Shown piece by piece: positions 51,590 to 60,579 of a stretch of 64,000 bases of DNA; position 1 is the first letter of the stretch, and the number at the start of each line of letters is the position of its first letter. Under the pieces are notes generated by a model that made no database searches, was not told the DNA's origin, and was given only the letters and a program-made list of their open reading frames with translations. The position numbers and the translations under genes are program-made. This DNA is from Corynebacterium haematomassiliense. Lineage in GTDB: Bacteria > Actinomycetota > Actinomycetes > Mycobacteriales > Mycobacteriaceae. The DNA is taken from the NCBI RefSeq assembly GCF_013978595.1, contig NZ_JACDTZ010000001.1, forward strand, positions 806,001 to 870,000. Direction: 5' to 3'.

Positions 51590-52930
51590 ATGTCCAACCC
51601 CGCCGTGAACCCAGCTCACTCGTACCACGTTGCACTGCGGACCATGGCGGACGGGACGCTCAAGCAGGTCAATCCCTTCTCCGGCACGGAGGTGTGGACG
51701 GTGCCGGGGCGCGGCAACCGGCCCCTGGCCGCAGCTGGCGCCCCGCCGGAGCCGCTTGCACCCGGCGCGCACACGGACACCTGCAATTTCTGCGAAGCGC
51801 GCAAGCTGCGCACCCCGCCCGAGAAGTCGCGGCTCATCGCCGACGGCGACGGGTTTGCCATCCTGCGCGACGCCATGCCCGACGAGTTGGACAACACGGT
51901 CGCGGAATTTCGGCGGGTGCCCAACCTGTTCGAGATTGTCTCTTACGACTACTGGCAGAAGAACTACGGCTACGAGATGCCCACGGCGCGCCGCGTCCAC
52001 ATGGAGCGCTACCTGGCGGATCCCGCCGGGCGCGAGCATGTGCTGGCAACCGTGCGCACGCGCCTGGCTGCGGCGGGCCAGGACCCGGACAGGCCCGACG
52101 AAGAGCTGCTCGAGCTTGCCCCGGCGTACTTCGGCGGCGGGCACGACGTGATCATCGGCCGGCGCCACTTCGTGGACGGGGCGGAGAACTCAGCGCAGCT
52201 CGCCGGCTCCGGGTCACTGACCCCGGAGGAGCACTACCGCTTCATCGCGTTCACCGTGGATTCCCTGCGCGACCTGGTGGAGCAGCACACCTACGCCCGC
52301 TACGTGGTGGTGTTTCAAAACTGGCTCTCGCCCGCCGGCGCGTCGTTCGAGCACCTGCACAAGCAGCTGGTGGCCATCGACGAACGCGGCGTCAATGCCG
52401 AGACCGAAACGGCGAAACTGCGCCAGAATTTGAACCTGTACAACGACTGGGGTGTCAACCACGCGTTCTACCAAAACCTGGTGATCGCGGAGAACGACCA
52501 CGCCATCCTCACCGCCGGCGTGGGCCACCGCTACCCCACCATGACGGTGTACTCGAAGTCGCGCGCCAGCGAGCCGTGGGAGCACACGGAGGAAGAGGTC
52601 CGTGCGGTGTCCGACCTGCTGCACGCGGCGCACGCCGCCACCGGCGGACAGGTGGCCACCAACGAGGAATGGCACTACCGCCCCGTGGACCTGGACGTGC
52701 CCATGCCGTGGCGCATCAACCTGAAATGGCGCATCTCCACCCTCGCCGGCTTCGAGGGCGGCACGCAGATTTACGTAAATACGCTCTCGCCGTTCGACAT
52801 GCGCGACCGCGCCACCGCGGCCCTTCGCACATTGCGTAACGACGGCCACGTGGCCGCGTCCTTGCGCATCGCCGAGGAATGCACCCCGGCGCCCAACCTA
52901 TTGCGATATAACCCAAATTTGGAGAGATGA
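51590..52930 (+). CDS. DUF4921 family protein, GalT/HIT-like
   Basis: A 446-residue protein related to galactose-1-phosphate uridylyltransferases and the HIT superfamily. The active-site-like GASFEHLHKQLVAI (His-Leu-His) near residue 266 and a metal-site-like CNFCEARK at about 65 are visible. Substrate unknown; a nucleotide-sugar or nucleotide transferase is plausible. The start at 51590 has TATGGT 7 nt before it; the frame extends upstream to 51443 but that region is the neighbouring gene. It stops 4 nt before the M20 gene, so the two are co-transcribed. Confidence 0.8.
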   Translation: MSNPAVNPAHSYHVALRTMADGTLKQVNPFSGTEVWTVPGRGNRPLAAAGAPPEPLAPGAHTDTCNFCEARKLRTPPEKSRLIADGDGFAILRDAMPDELDNTVAEFRRVPNLFEIVSYDYWQKNYGYEMPTARRVHMERYLADPAGREHVLATVRTRLAAAGQDPDRPDEELLELAPAYFGGGHDVIIGRRHFVDGAENSAQLAGSGSLTPEEHYRFIAFTVDSLRDLVEQHTYARYVVVFQNWLSPAGASFEHLHKQLVAIDERGVNAETETAKLRQNLNLYNDWGVNHAFYQNLVIAENDHAILTAGVGHRYPTMTVYSKSRASEPWEHTEEEVRAVSDLLHAAHAATGGQVATNEEWHYRPVDLDVPMPWRINLKWRISTLAGFEGGTQIYVNTLSPFDMRDRATAALRTLRNDGHVAASLRIAEECTPAPNLLRYNPNLER

Positions 52931-52934
52931 AGTT

Positions 52935-54188
52935 TTGAGTAATATTTCCGAGATTTTGCGCTCCTACTCCGTGGACGAGGTGTGGCAGCGCCGCCTCTAC
53001 GAGCTGCTGCACGCCAACCCGGAGCTGTCCATGCAGGAGGAGGAGACCTACAGCCGCCTGATGATGGAGCTGTCGCGCTTCGACTGCGAAGTCATCGCCC
53101 CGATCGGCAAGTTCGGCATCTGCGCCATTTTCGAAAACGGCGAGGGCCCGACCGTGATGCACCGCGCGGACTTCGACGGCCTGCCGGTGACCGAGCAGAC
53201 CGGCGCGCCGTACGCCTCCCACAAGGTGGCCAAGACCGCGGACGGGCAGACCGTGGGCACCATGCACGCCTGCGGCCACGACATCCACACCACCGCGCTT
53301 TTGAGCATGTGCGACTTTTTGGACAACACCCGCGAGCACTGGTCCGGCACCTTCATCGCCCTGTTCCAGCCGGGCGAGGAGATCGGCGCCGGCGCCCAGG
53401 ACATGGCCGATAACGGCCTGACCGAGAAGGTGCCTGCCCCGGACGTGGTCTTCGGCCAGCACGTCATGCCGGGCCGCGCCGGCGAGGTGATGTCCAAGCC
53501 TGGCCCGCAGTTCGCCGCCTGCGACTCCATCCGCATCAAGATCCCCGGCCAGGCCGCCCACGGCTCCATGCCGCACAACGCGATTGACCCCACCTACACC
53601 GCGGCAATGATCATCGCCCGCCTGCAGGCCATTGTCGGCCGCGAGGTGGATCCGGCGGACTTCGCCGTGGTCACCGTGGCCAGCATGCACGCCGGCACCA
53701 CCAACAACATCATCCCGGGCGAGGCCGAGCTGGTGCTCAACTGCCGCTTCTACTCCGACCGGGTCAAGGCAAAGGTGTACTCCGCCATCAAGCGCGTGGT
53801 CCACGCCGAGGTGCTGGCGTCTGGCTCGCTGGACCAGCCCATGATCTCCTTTTTCGCCCACGGCGAGCTGCTGGACAACGACGAGGAAGTGTTCACCCGC
53901 GTGCGCGAGCAGTTCGACGGCGTCTTCGGCGATGCCTCCGTCACTGCCGACCCGAAGACCGTCTCCGAGGACTTCCCCGTCATCGGCCAGGCCTACGGCG
54001 CGCCGTACTTCTTCTGGCTCGTCGGCTGCACACCCCACGACGTGTGGGATAAGGCCGTGGAGGAAGACCGCGTCGGCGAGGACGTGCCCGTCAACCACAT
54101 GTCCACCTTCCTGCCGGAGTACGAGCCCACCATCGACGCCTCCACCCGCGCGGGCCTGACCGCCGCGCTGACGTACCTGGCCAAGTAG
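52935..54188 (+). CDS. M20 family amidohydrolase
   Basis: A 417-residue metallohydrolase of the M20D/amidohydrolase group (aminoacylase- or hippurase-like). Motifs: AHADFDG-type RADFDGLPVTEQTGAPYA, HACGHDIHTTALL (metal-binding His pair near residue 113), PGEEIGAGAQDM and the lid-domain contact GQAAHGSMPH. The start is TTG at 52935 with GGAGAG 8 nt upstream. It follows the DUF4921 gene in an operon. The substrate is probably an N-acyl amino acid or related amide. Confidence 0.88.
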   Translation: MSNISEILRSYSVDEVWQRRLYELLHANPELSMQEEETYSRLMMELSRFDCEVIAPIGKFGICAIFENGEGPTVMHRADFDGLPVTEQTGAPYASHKVAKTADGQTVGTMHACGHDIHTTALLSMCDFLDNTREHWSGTFIALFQPGEEIGAGAQDMADNGLTEKVPAPDVVFGQHVMPGRAGEVMSKPGPQFAACDSIRIKIPGQAAHGSMPHNAIDPTYTAAMIIARLQAIVGREVDPADFAVVTVASMHAGTTNNIIPGEAELVLNCRFYSDRVKAKVYSAIKRVVHAEVLASGSLDQPMISFFAHGELLDNDEEVFTRVREQFDGVFGDASVTADPKTVSEDFPVIGQAYGAPYFFWLVGCTPHDVWDKAVEEDRVGEDVPVNHMSTFLPEYEPTIDASTRAGLTAALTYLAK

Positions 54189-54197
54189 CGAGGCCGC

Positions 54198-54331
54198 GCG
54201 GATCGTCTAGCAGCCCAGCGAAGCCCGCTAGACGATCCGCAATATGCGCCCACATTTCCCCTGTTCGATTGTCTCGACATTCGGTAAAAATCTCTTAATC
54301 GTCTAGCAGCCGGCACGACGTGCTAGACGAT
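54198..54331. repeat. pair of REP-like hairpins
   Basis: The first hairpin pairs GCGGATCGTCTAGC (54198-54211) with 54227-54240 (14 bp). The second pairs ATCGTCTAGCA (54298-54308) with TGCTAGACGAT (54321-54331), 11 bp. Both share ATCGTCTAGCAGCC and are separated by an AT-rich 57-bp stretch. The first begins 10 nt after the M20 stop and may terminate it; the second lies 60 bp before the glgP -10 box. Confidence 0.8.
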
Positions 54332-54404
54332 CTGTGCGCCAGAGCCAAGACGCCGCGATCCGGTCACCTGCACGCACCCCGGCGCGCCGGTACGCTCGGG
54401 AGAC

Positions 54405-56789
54405 ATGACTGCATCTCAGCCAGCATTCGAGCAGACCGTCGAGGGCCACGTCCGCAGCTTCTCCGGCCGCGCGCCGCAGGACTCCACGGTGAAGAAGTTC
54501 TGGACGGGCCTTTCGGCCGCCACCGTCGAGCAGATCGCCGACAACTGGGCGAAAACCCGCAACACCTACAAGACCACCCGCCGTGCCTCGTACTTTTCTG
54601 CGGAATTCCTGGAAGGTCGGGCGTTGCTGAATAACCTGACCAACCTTGGGCTCGTCGATAAGGCGAAGGCTATCGCCGAGGAGAACGGCTTCGAGCTTTC
54701 GGACGTTTTGGAGGCCGAGCACGACGCCGCCCTCGGCAACGGCGGCCTGGGGCGCCTGGCCGCCTGCTTCCTCGATTCCGCCGCCGAGCAGGACTTCCCG
54801 CTGACCGGCTACGGCCTGCTCTACCGCTACGGGCTGTTCCGCCAGGAGTTCGAGGACGGCTTCCAGCGCGAGCACCCGGACGCGTGGAAGGAATCGTTCT
54901 ACCCCTTCATCATCCGCCGCGGCTCCGAGCAGCGCATTGTGAAGTTCGACGACATGCACGTGCGCGCCATCCCCTACGACATGCCGATCACCGGCTACGG
55001 CACCGACAACGTGGGCACGCTGCGCCTGTGGGACGCCTCCCCGATCGCCGAGTTCGACTACGACGCGTTCAATTCCCAGCGCTTCGCCGACGCGATCCTG
55101 GAGCGCGAGGCCGTCCACGACATCACGCGCGTGCTCTACCCCAACGACTCCACCTACGCCGGCAAGCTGCTGCGCGTACGCCAGCAGTACTTCTTCTGCT
55201 CCGCATCGCTGCAGGAGCTTATCGACGACTACCGCGCCGCCCACGGCGACGACCTGAGCGACTTCCACAAGTACAACTCAATCCAGCTCAACGACACCCA
55301 CCCGGTGCTGGGCATCCCGGAGCTGATGCGACTGCTCATGGACGAGCACGGCCTCGGCTGGGACGAAGCCTGGGAGGTGACCACCCACACGTTCGCCTAC
55401 ACCAACCACACGGTGCTGCAGGAGGCGCTGGAGACGTGGGAGGAGTCCATCTTCAAGCAGCTGTTCTGGCGCATCTGGGAGATCGTGGAGGAGATCGACC
55501 GCCGCTACCGCCTGGACATGGAGTCCCGCGGCATCGACGCGGAGACCGCCCACCACTACTCCCCGGTGCACGACGGGCGTGTGCACATGGCGTGGATCGC
55601 CTGCTACGCCTCCTACTCCGTCAACGGTGTGGCGGCGCTGCACACCGAGATCATCAAACGCGACACCCTCGGTTTCTGGCACGGCCTGTACCCGGAGCGC
55701 TTCAACAACAAGACCAACGGTGTCACCCCGCGCCGATGGCTGCGCATGTGCAACCCGCGCCTGTCTGAGCTGTTGGACCGCCTCTCCGGCTCCGACGCGT
55801 GGGTTACCGACTTGGACAAGCTCAAGGAACTGCGCCCGCTTGTCGACGAACCAAAGGTGCTGCACGAACTCCGCGACATCAAGTCCGCGAACAAGCGCGA
55901 CTTCGCCGAGTGGATCGCCGCGCGCCAGGGCGTGGAGATCGACCCGGACTCCATCTACGACACCCAGATCAAGCGCCTGCACGAGTACAAGCGCCAGTTG
56001 ATGAACGCCCTGTACATCCTGGACCTGTACTTCCGTATCACGGTCGACGGCGAGCGCGACGTGCCGAAGCGCACCTTCATCTTCGGTGCGAAGGCCGCCC
56101 CCGGCTACGTCACCGCCAAGGGCATCATCAAGCTCATCAACACCATCGCGGAGCTGGTGAACAACGACCCGGTCGCCTCGAAGTACATCCACGTTGTGTT
56201 TGTGGAAAACTACAACGTCTCGCCTGCCGAGCAGATCATCCCGGCCACCGACGTCTCCGAGCAGATCTCCACCGCCGGCAAGGAGGCCTCGGGCACATCC
56301 AACATGAAGTTCATGATGAACGGCGCGCTCACCCTGGGCACGATGGACGGCGCGAACGTGGAGATCGTCGACGCGGTCGGCGAGGACAACGCCTACATCT
56401 TCGGCGCCCGCGAGGAGGAGCTGCCGGAGCTGAAGGCGCACTACAACCCGCGCCAGGTGGCCGAGCAGACCCCGGGGCTCATGCGTGCGCTCGACGCGCT
56501 CGTCGACGGCACCCTCGACGACCGCGGCACCGGCGTCTTCCACGACATCCGCGCCTCGCTGCTGGAAGACAACGGCTACGGCGAGCAGGACGTCTACTAC
56601 GTGCTCGGCGATTTCGCCTCATACCGCGAGGCCCGCGACCGCATGGCCGCCGACTACTACGCCGACCCGGACGAGTGGGCCCGCAAGTGCTGGATCAACA
56701 TCTGCGAGTCCGGCCGCTTCTCCTCCGACCGCACGATCCGCGACTACGCCGAGGACGTGTGGAAGATCGAGCCCACCCCGATCAACTAG
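54405..56789 (+). CDS. glgP: glycogen/maltodextrin phosphorylase
   Basis: Releases glucose 1-phosphate from alpha-1,4-glucans. The 794-residue protein has the family pattern: NGGLGRLAACFLDSAA near residue 113, the pyridoxal-phosphate Lys in GTSNMKFMMNGAL (near 640, embedded in EASGTSNMK), and NVEIVDAVGEDN. TACGCT at 54391-54396 lies 8 nt before the ATG, so the mRNA is probably leaderless. It touches the convergent GNAT gene with no gap (stop codons adjacent at 56789/56790). Confidence 0.95.
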   Translation: MTASQPAFEQTVEGHVRSFSGRAPQDSTVKKFWTGLSAATVEQIADNWAKTRNTYKTTRRASYFSAEFLEGRALLNNLTNLGLVDKAKAIAEENGFELSDVLEAEHDAALGNGGLGRLAACFLDSAAEQDFPLTGYGLLYRYGLFRQEFEDGFQREHPDAWKESFYPFIIRRGSEQRIVKFDDMHVRAIPYDMPITGYGTDNVGTLRLWDASPIAEFDYDAFNSQRFADAILEREAVHDITRVLYPNDSTYAGKLLRVRQQYFFCSASLQELIDDYRAAHGDDLSDFHKYNSIQLNDTHPVLGIPELMRLLMDEHGLGWDEAWEVTTHTFAYTNHTVLQEALETWEESIFKQLFWRIWEIVEEIDRRYRLDMESRGIDAETAHHYSPVHDGRVHMAWIACYASYSVNGVAALHTEIIKRDTLGFWHGLYPERFNNKTNGVTPRRWLRMCNPRLSELLDRLSGSDAWVTDLDKLKELRPLVDEPKVLHELRDIKSANKRDFAEWIAARQGVEIDPDSIYDTQIKRLHEYKRQLMNALYILDLYFRITVDGERDVPKRTFIFGAKAAPGYVTAKGIIKLINTIAELVNNDPVASKYIHVVFVENYNVSPAEQIIPATDVSEQISTAGKEASGTSNMKFMMNGALTLGTMDGANVEIVDAVGEDNAYIFGAREEELPELKAHYNPRQVAEQTPGLMRALDALVDGTLDDRGTGVFHDIRASLLEDNGYGEQDVYYVLGDFASYREARDRMAADYYADPDEWARKCWINICESGRFSSDRTIRDYAEDVWKIEPTPIN

Positions 56790-57248
56790 CTAATCGCGCA
56801 CCATGCGCTTCAAGGTGATGCCGTCACCCGCGTGGTGCGTTTCCTCGCCGTCGAAGGCGAAGCCCTGCTTGGTGTAGAAGGCCTGGGCGCGCTCGTTGAA
56901 GTCCGCCACCCACAAGAACGCGGGCTCGCCTGGGCGCACGACCGCGTCCAGGAGTTGCTCGGATATGCCGTTTCCGGCCGCCTCCTCGAGCAGGTAGAGG
57001 TTGCACAGCTCAGTGCGCTCGCCGGGCACGCCGTAGGCCATGCCCACAGCCTCGCCGTCCACCTCCGCAAGGAAGACGCGGCCGTCGGGGGCGTCGAAGT
57101 ACTCGGCCCACTTGAGCTCCAGGGGTTCGAAGTTGTCCAGCACCTCGTCGGCGATGCGTCCGCGGAACGCTTGTGCGCGGGAGCGGTTGTGCACGGCGGC
57201 GACAGTGGCGGCGTCTTCGGCGCGAGCTGGCCGGATTGTGGCGTCCAT
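56790..57248 (-). CDS. GNAT family N-acetyltransferase
   Basis: A 152-residue acetyltransferase. The ATG at 57248 gives MDATIRPARAEDAATVAAVH, the usual opening, followed by the acetyl-CoA-binding region (LYLLEEAAGNGISEQLLDAV, a Q/RxxGxG-like site with the Gly-Asn-Gly variant) and a C-terminal ARAFYTKQGFAF-type motif. The substrate is unknown. TAGCGT at 57257-57262 lies 8 nt before the start. It is divergent from pabAB with their -10 boxes side by side. Confidence 0.85.
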   Translation of the reverse strand: MDATIRPARAEDAATVAAVHNRSRAQAFRGRIADEVLDNFEPLELKWAEYFDAPDGRVFLAEVDGEAVGMAYGVPGERTELCNLYLLEEAAGNGISEQLLDAVVRPGEPAFLWVADFNERAQAFYTKQGFAFDGEETHHAGDGITLKRMVRD

Positions 57249-57277
57249 GCAGTTAAACGCTATACGATCTCGGCACA
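57249..57277. promoter_or_regulatory. abutting divergent -10 boxes, GNAT and pabAB
   Basis: The gap between start codons is 29 bp. TAGCGT (57257-57262, minus) and TACGAT (57263-57268, plus; TATACG at 57261-57266 is an alternative) directly touch, so RNA polymerase could hardly melt both at once. The spacing to the starts is 8 and 9 nt. Confidence 0.55.
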
Positions 57278-59119
57278 ATGATTCTGCTCGTCGACAATTA
57301 CGACTCATATACATTCAACCTCGCCCACCTCATTGCTGAGGCCACCGGCCGCGAGCCCCTCGTAGTCCCCGCGGGCGAGGCGGCCGACCTTCCGCAGCGG
57401 GTGCGCGCCGGCGAGTTCAGCCACGTGGTCATCTCCCCCGGCCCCGGCACCCCGGAGCGCGAGGAGGACTTCGGCCCTGCCCGGCGCGTCATCGAGGCAG
57501 CTGCGGACGCCGGCGTCCCGCTGCTCGGCGTGTGCCTCGGCCACCAGGGTTTGGGCATGCTCGCGGGATCCAGCGTCACCCGCGCGCCCGAGCCGCGCCA
57601 CGGGTTCGTCTCCACCGTCACCCATTCCGGCGAGGGCATCTTCACCGGCATCCCGCAGGGTTTCGAGGTGGTGCGCTACCACTCCCTGCACGTCGAAGAG
57701 GTCCCGGGCATCACCGTGCATGCCCGCAGCGAGGACGGCGTGATCCAGGCGCTCAAGGTCGACGGGTTGAATCACTGGGGCGTGCAATTCCACCCCGAGT
57801 CGGTGCTCACCCAGCACGGCGCGGCGATCATGCGCAACTTCCTCGGCGGCTGGCGCGTCATTCACCGCGAGGTGCCCGGCGCGCTCGACTGCCAGCGCGT
57901 CTTCAACGCGATCTCGCGAGACGGCAACGACGCGTTCTTCCTCGACTCCGCCGATGCGCGCGGGCGCTTCTCCATCCTCGGCGACACCGCGGGTGCACTC
58001 TCGCGCTCCATTCGCTATTCGCTTGGCGACGGCAACGTGCTCGACACCCTCGACACCGAGCTATCCACCCCGGTTTTCGACCCGCCCGACCTGCCGTTTA
58101 CCGGCGGGTGGATCGGGTACCTGGGCTACGAGTGCGCCGAGTTGACCCTTCCGATCTCGCTGCGCCACCGTTCGCCCTACCCGGACGCGTACTTTGTGCG
58201 CCCGCAGTCGTTCATCGTCTACGACCACGATGCCGAAACCGCGCACCTGTGCGCCCTGGCCGGCGACGGCGCCGACGGTTTGCTCGACCGGCTTGCACAG
58301 GCGCTTGAGGGGGCGGGCGCCACCGAAGGTGCGTCGATAGGCGAAGGCTCCTGGAGCAACCCGGACTACCTCGCCAGCATCGAAAAGGCGCAGCAACTGC
58401 TGCGCGCGGGCGAGAGTTACGAGGTGTGCCTGACCGACACCTACACCACGCGCGCGACCGGCGATATCTATGCTGCGCTGCGCGAACATAACCCGGCGCC
58501 GTACGCCGCGCACCTGCTTTTCGACGGCGTCGAGGTCGCCAGCGCCTCACCCGAGCGCTTCCTCACCGTGCGCGGCCGTAACGTGGAGGCGAAGCCGATC
58601 AAGGGCACCATCGCCGCCGATGAGGACCCCGCGCTGCTGAGCGATGCGAAAACCCGCGCCGAGAACCTCATGATCGTGGACCTGCTGCGCAACGACCTCT
58701 CCCGCGTCTGCGAGCCCGGCACCGTGCGCGTGCCCGGGTTGATGCAGGTGGAAAGCTACGCCACCGTCCACCAGCTGGTCTCCACCATCACTGGCCGCCT
58801 GCGCGAGGGCCGCACCGCCGTCGACGCCGTGCGCGCGGCGTTCCCGCCCGGCTCCATGACCGGCGCGCCGAAGCTGCGCACCTGCGAAATCATCGACCGG
58901 CTGGAGACTTCCCCGCGCGGCGTCTATTCCGGCGCGCTGGGCTACTTCGGCTTCGACGGCCAGGCCGATCTCTCCGTGGTGATCCGCACCGCCGTGCGCG
59001 CAGGTGACACCGTGACCGTGGGCGCGGGCGGCGCGATCGTGCTGGACTCCGACCCCGAGTCCGAGCTCGCCGAGCGCAACCTCAAGGCCCAGTCCGTGCT
59101 GGGGGCGTGGGATGCGTAA
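57278..59119 (+). CDS. pabAB: fused aminodeoxychorismate synthase (glutamine amidotransferase plus component I)
   Basis: Makes 4-amino-4-deoxychorismate for folate from chorismate and glutamine. The 613-residue fusion has an N-terminal PabA-like amidotransferase (residues 1-190, nucleophile Cys in LLGVCLGHQGLGM, His-Glu in VQFHPESV) and a C-terminal PabB chorismate domain with KPIKGTIAADED, MIVDLLRNDLSRV and TGAPKLRTCEIIDRLE. PIKGT, instead of the PLAGT-like motif of TrpE, favours PabB. It overlaps pabC by 8 nt. The intact fusion next to a broken pabC means the pathway may be blocked at the last step or bypassed. Confidence 0.93.
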   Translation: MILLVDNYDSYTFNLAHLIAEATGREPLVVPAGEAADLPQRVRAGEFSHVVISPGPGTPEREEDFGPARRVIEAAADAGVPLLGVCLGHQGLGMLAGSSVTRAPEPRHGFVSTVTHSGEGIFTGIPQGFEVVRYHSLHVEEVPGITVHARSEDGVIQALKVDGLNHWGVQFHPESVLTQHGAAIMRNFLGGWRVIHREVPGALDCQRVFNAISRDGNDAFFLDSADARGRFSILGDTAGALSRSIRYSLGDGNVLDTLDTELSTPVFDPPDLPFTGGWIGYLGYECAELTLPISLRHRSPYPDAYFVRPQSFIVYDHDAETAHLCALAGDGADGLLDRLAQALEGAGATEGASIGEGSWSNPDYLASIEKAQQLLRAGESYEVCLTDTYTTRATGDIYAALREHNPAPYAAHLLFDGVEVASASPERFLTVRGRNVEAKPIKGTIAADEDPALLSDAKTRAENLMIVDLLRNDLSRVCEPGTVRVPGLMQVESYATVHQLVSTITGRLREGRTAVDAVRAAFPPGSMTGAPKLRTCEIIDRLETSPRGVYSGALGYFGFDGQADLSVVIRTAVRAGDTVTVGAGGAIVLDSDPESELAERNLKAQSVLGAWDA

Positions 59120-59859
59120 GTACGCCTGGCACGGCTCGTTCGTCCCGCGCGATTTCCCCGACGGGCCCCTCGACGTCGCCGACTCCTGGCGCCACTCATC
59201 CGGCCGCACCAACGGCCTCAACCTGCACCTCGAGCGGTTTTCGCGCGCTGCTGGCCCGCTGCCTGCCGGGTTCGTCGAGAAGCTCATGCCACTGCTGTCC
59301 GAGGGCGAACTGTTCCCCCGCATCGCCCTCTCTCAAGGGCTTTTGCTTCTCGACGTCCGCTCCGCCCCCCCCGCGCCCCACCACTGCACTGACATTTGCG
59401 CAGGCCCCCGACCCGCGCACCCAGCCCGAGGTGAAGGGCCCCGACTTCGCCGCGTTCCGCGCGCACCGCTCGCGGTACCAGCTGGCAGGGACCGACGACA
59501 CAGTGATCGCGGATAAGCACGGCGCAATGTTGGAGACCACCACCGGCGCGCTGGTGATGTGGGACGGCGACACCCTGTGCGTCCCCGAAGGCGTGTGGCT
59601 GCCGAGCGTGACTTTGCACCAGGTGGCTGCGCGGGCGGCTCAGCTCGGCGTGTCTGTTAAGCGGCGTCGGCTCAAACCCGAACTCGCCGCTGAGCACCCG
59701 CTGTGGTTCCTCAACTCCCTGCACGGCATCAGCCCGGTCAGCGAGTTGCACGTCGGCGACACCGTGATCACTCCGCCGGTGCACCCCTCTTTCGACGAGT
59801 GGCGCGACTGGTGGTGGGGCGGGTTCTGCCGGGAGCTTAAACACACCACAGGAAACTGA
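59112..59859 (+). pseudogene. pabC: aminodeoxychorismate lyase, frameshifted
   Basis: Would release pyruvate from aminodeoxychorismate to give 4-aminobenzoate. The first 87 codons (MRKYAWHGSFVPRDFP to LLLLDVRSAPP) and the rest (TTALTFAQAPDPR to the TGN end) lie in different frames; both look like one class-IV aminotransferase, with the PLP Lys probably in EVKGPD. The frames meet at a run of eight C (59365-59372); seven C would join them. The gene starts 8 nt inside pabAB. The run could be a true mutation, a phase-variable tract or a sequencing error. Confidence 0.85.
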
Positions 59860-59906
59860 CAACTCGTTATCAGTCACGCACGCGTGATTTATGTACTTTA
59901 GGTCAC

Positions 59907-60545
59907 ATGACCAACCCGCAGACTCCACAAGACATTGTGCACTACCGCCTAGCCCCGCTGTTGGGCGAGGACTATTCAGTGTTTCACGAGCTCATCTCGG
60001 ACGAGCTGCACATCGACGTCTATTGCTGGGCCCCCACCGAGCAGCGTCAATTCTGGACGCTGTGCACCTCGGGCATGAACGACTACCGGATGCAGATGCC
60101 ACCCGGGAAGGAAGAATTCAACCGCACGGAGCTTGTGATGACGCTTCCGGACGATTGGCCACTTGCGGAGATAGGCTCGCAAAACGGCCCCGAAGGCGAC
60201 GCGATCAGCTGGCCAATAACCCTGCTCAAGTCCACCGCACGCCTGCCCAAAGACATGGATACGTGGCTGTCCTACGGAACCTCGGGCCAGGCAGGGCTCG
60301 ACCCGAGCGAGACCTATCCGGGCAGCGACTTCTCCGGCTTCATCATCGGCAGCGCATTCACGGTTGACGCCGACGGAGATTTTCTGCGCACGCCTGTAGG
60401 CGACGAAGCCGTCCACTTCTTCGGCGTCTACCCCATCTACGCCGACGAACTGCAAGCATGCCTCGCCGGTGACGACATTTTAGGCAGGCTCTACGAACTT
60501 GGCGTTGCCGAAGGCGCCTACCCCGGCCGCCCATCCGCGGTTTAG
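59907..60545 (+). CDS. suppressor-of-fused (SUFU) domain protein
   Basis: A 212-residue cytosolic protein. SUFU-type pattern: ISDELHIDVYCWAPTEQR, LCTSGMNDYRMQMP and NRTELVMTLPDDW in the first half, and HFFGVYPIYADEL in the second. Bacterial SUFU proteins are mainly known as immunity proteins to polymorphic toxins. TACTTT at 59894-59899 lies 7 nt before the ATG, so this is likely the promoter-proximal gene of the accessory operon that runs to 62756. The pabC end is 47 nt upstream. Confidence 0.75.
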   Translation: MTNPQTPQDIVHYRLAPLLGEDYSVFHELISDELHIDVYCWAPTEQRQFWTLCTSGMNDYRMQMPPGKEEFNRTELVMTLPDDWPLAEIGSQNGPEGDAISWPITLLKSTARLPKDMDTWLSYGTSGQAGLDPSETYPGSDFSGFIIGSAFTVDADGDFLRTPVGDEAVHFFGVYPIYADELQACLAGDDILGRLYELGVAEGAYPGRPSAV

Positions 60546-60579
60546 CCCAGGCAGGCAAGCAAAAACCTAGGAGAGAACG

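Noticed and set aside
59107..59859. Separate 250-residue gene on the frame that covers the second half of pabC
   Set aside because: Its first 85 codons are the shadow of the real pabC frame and have no family character; only the part after the C run is genuine.
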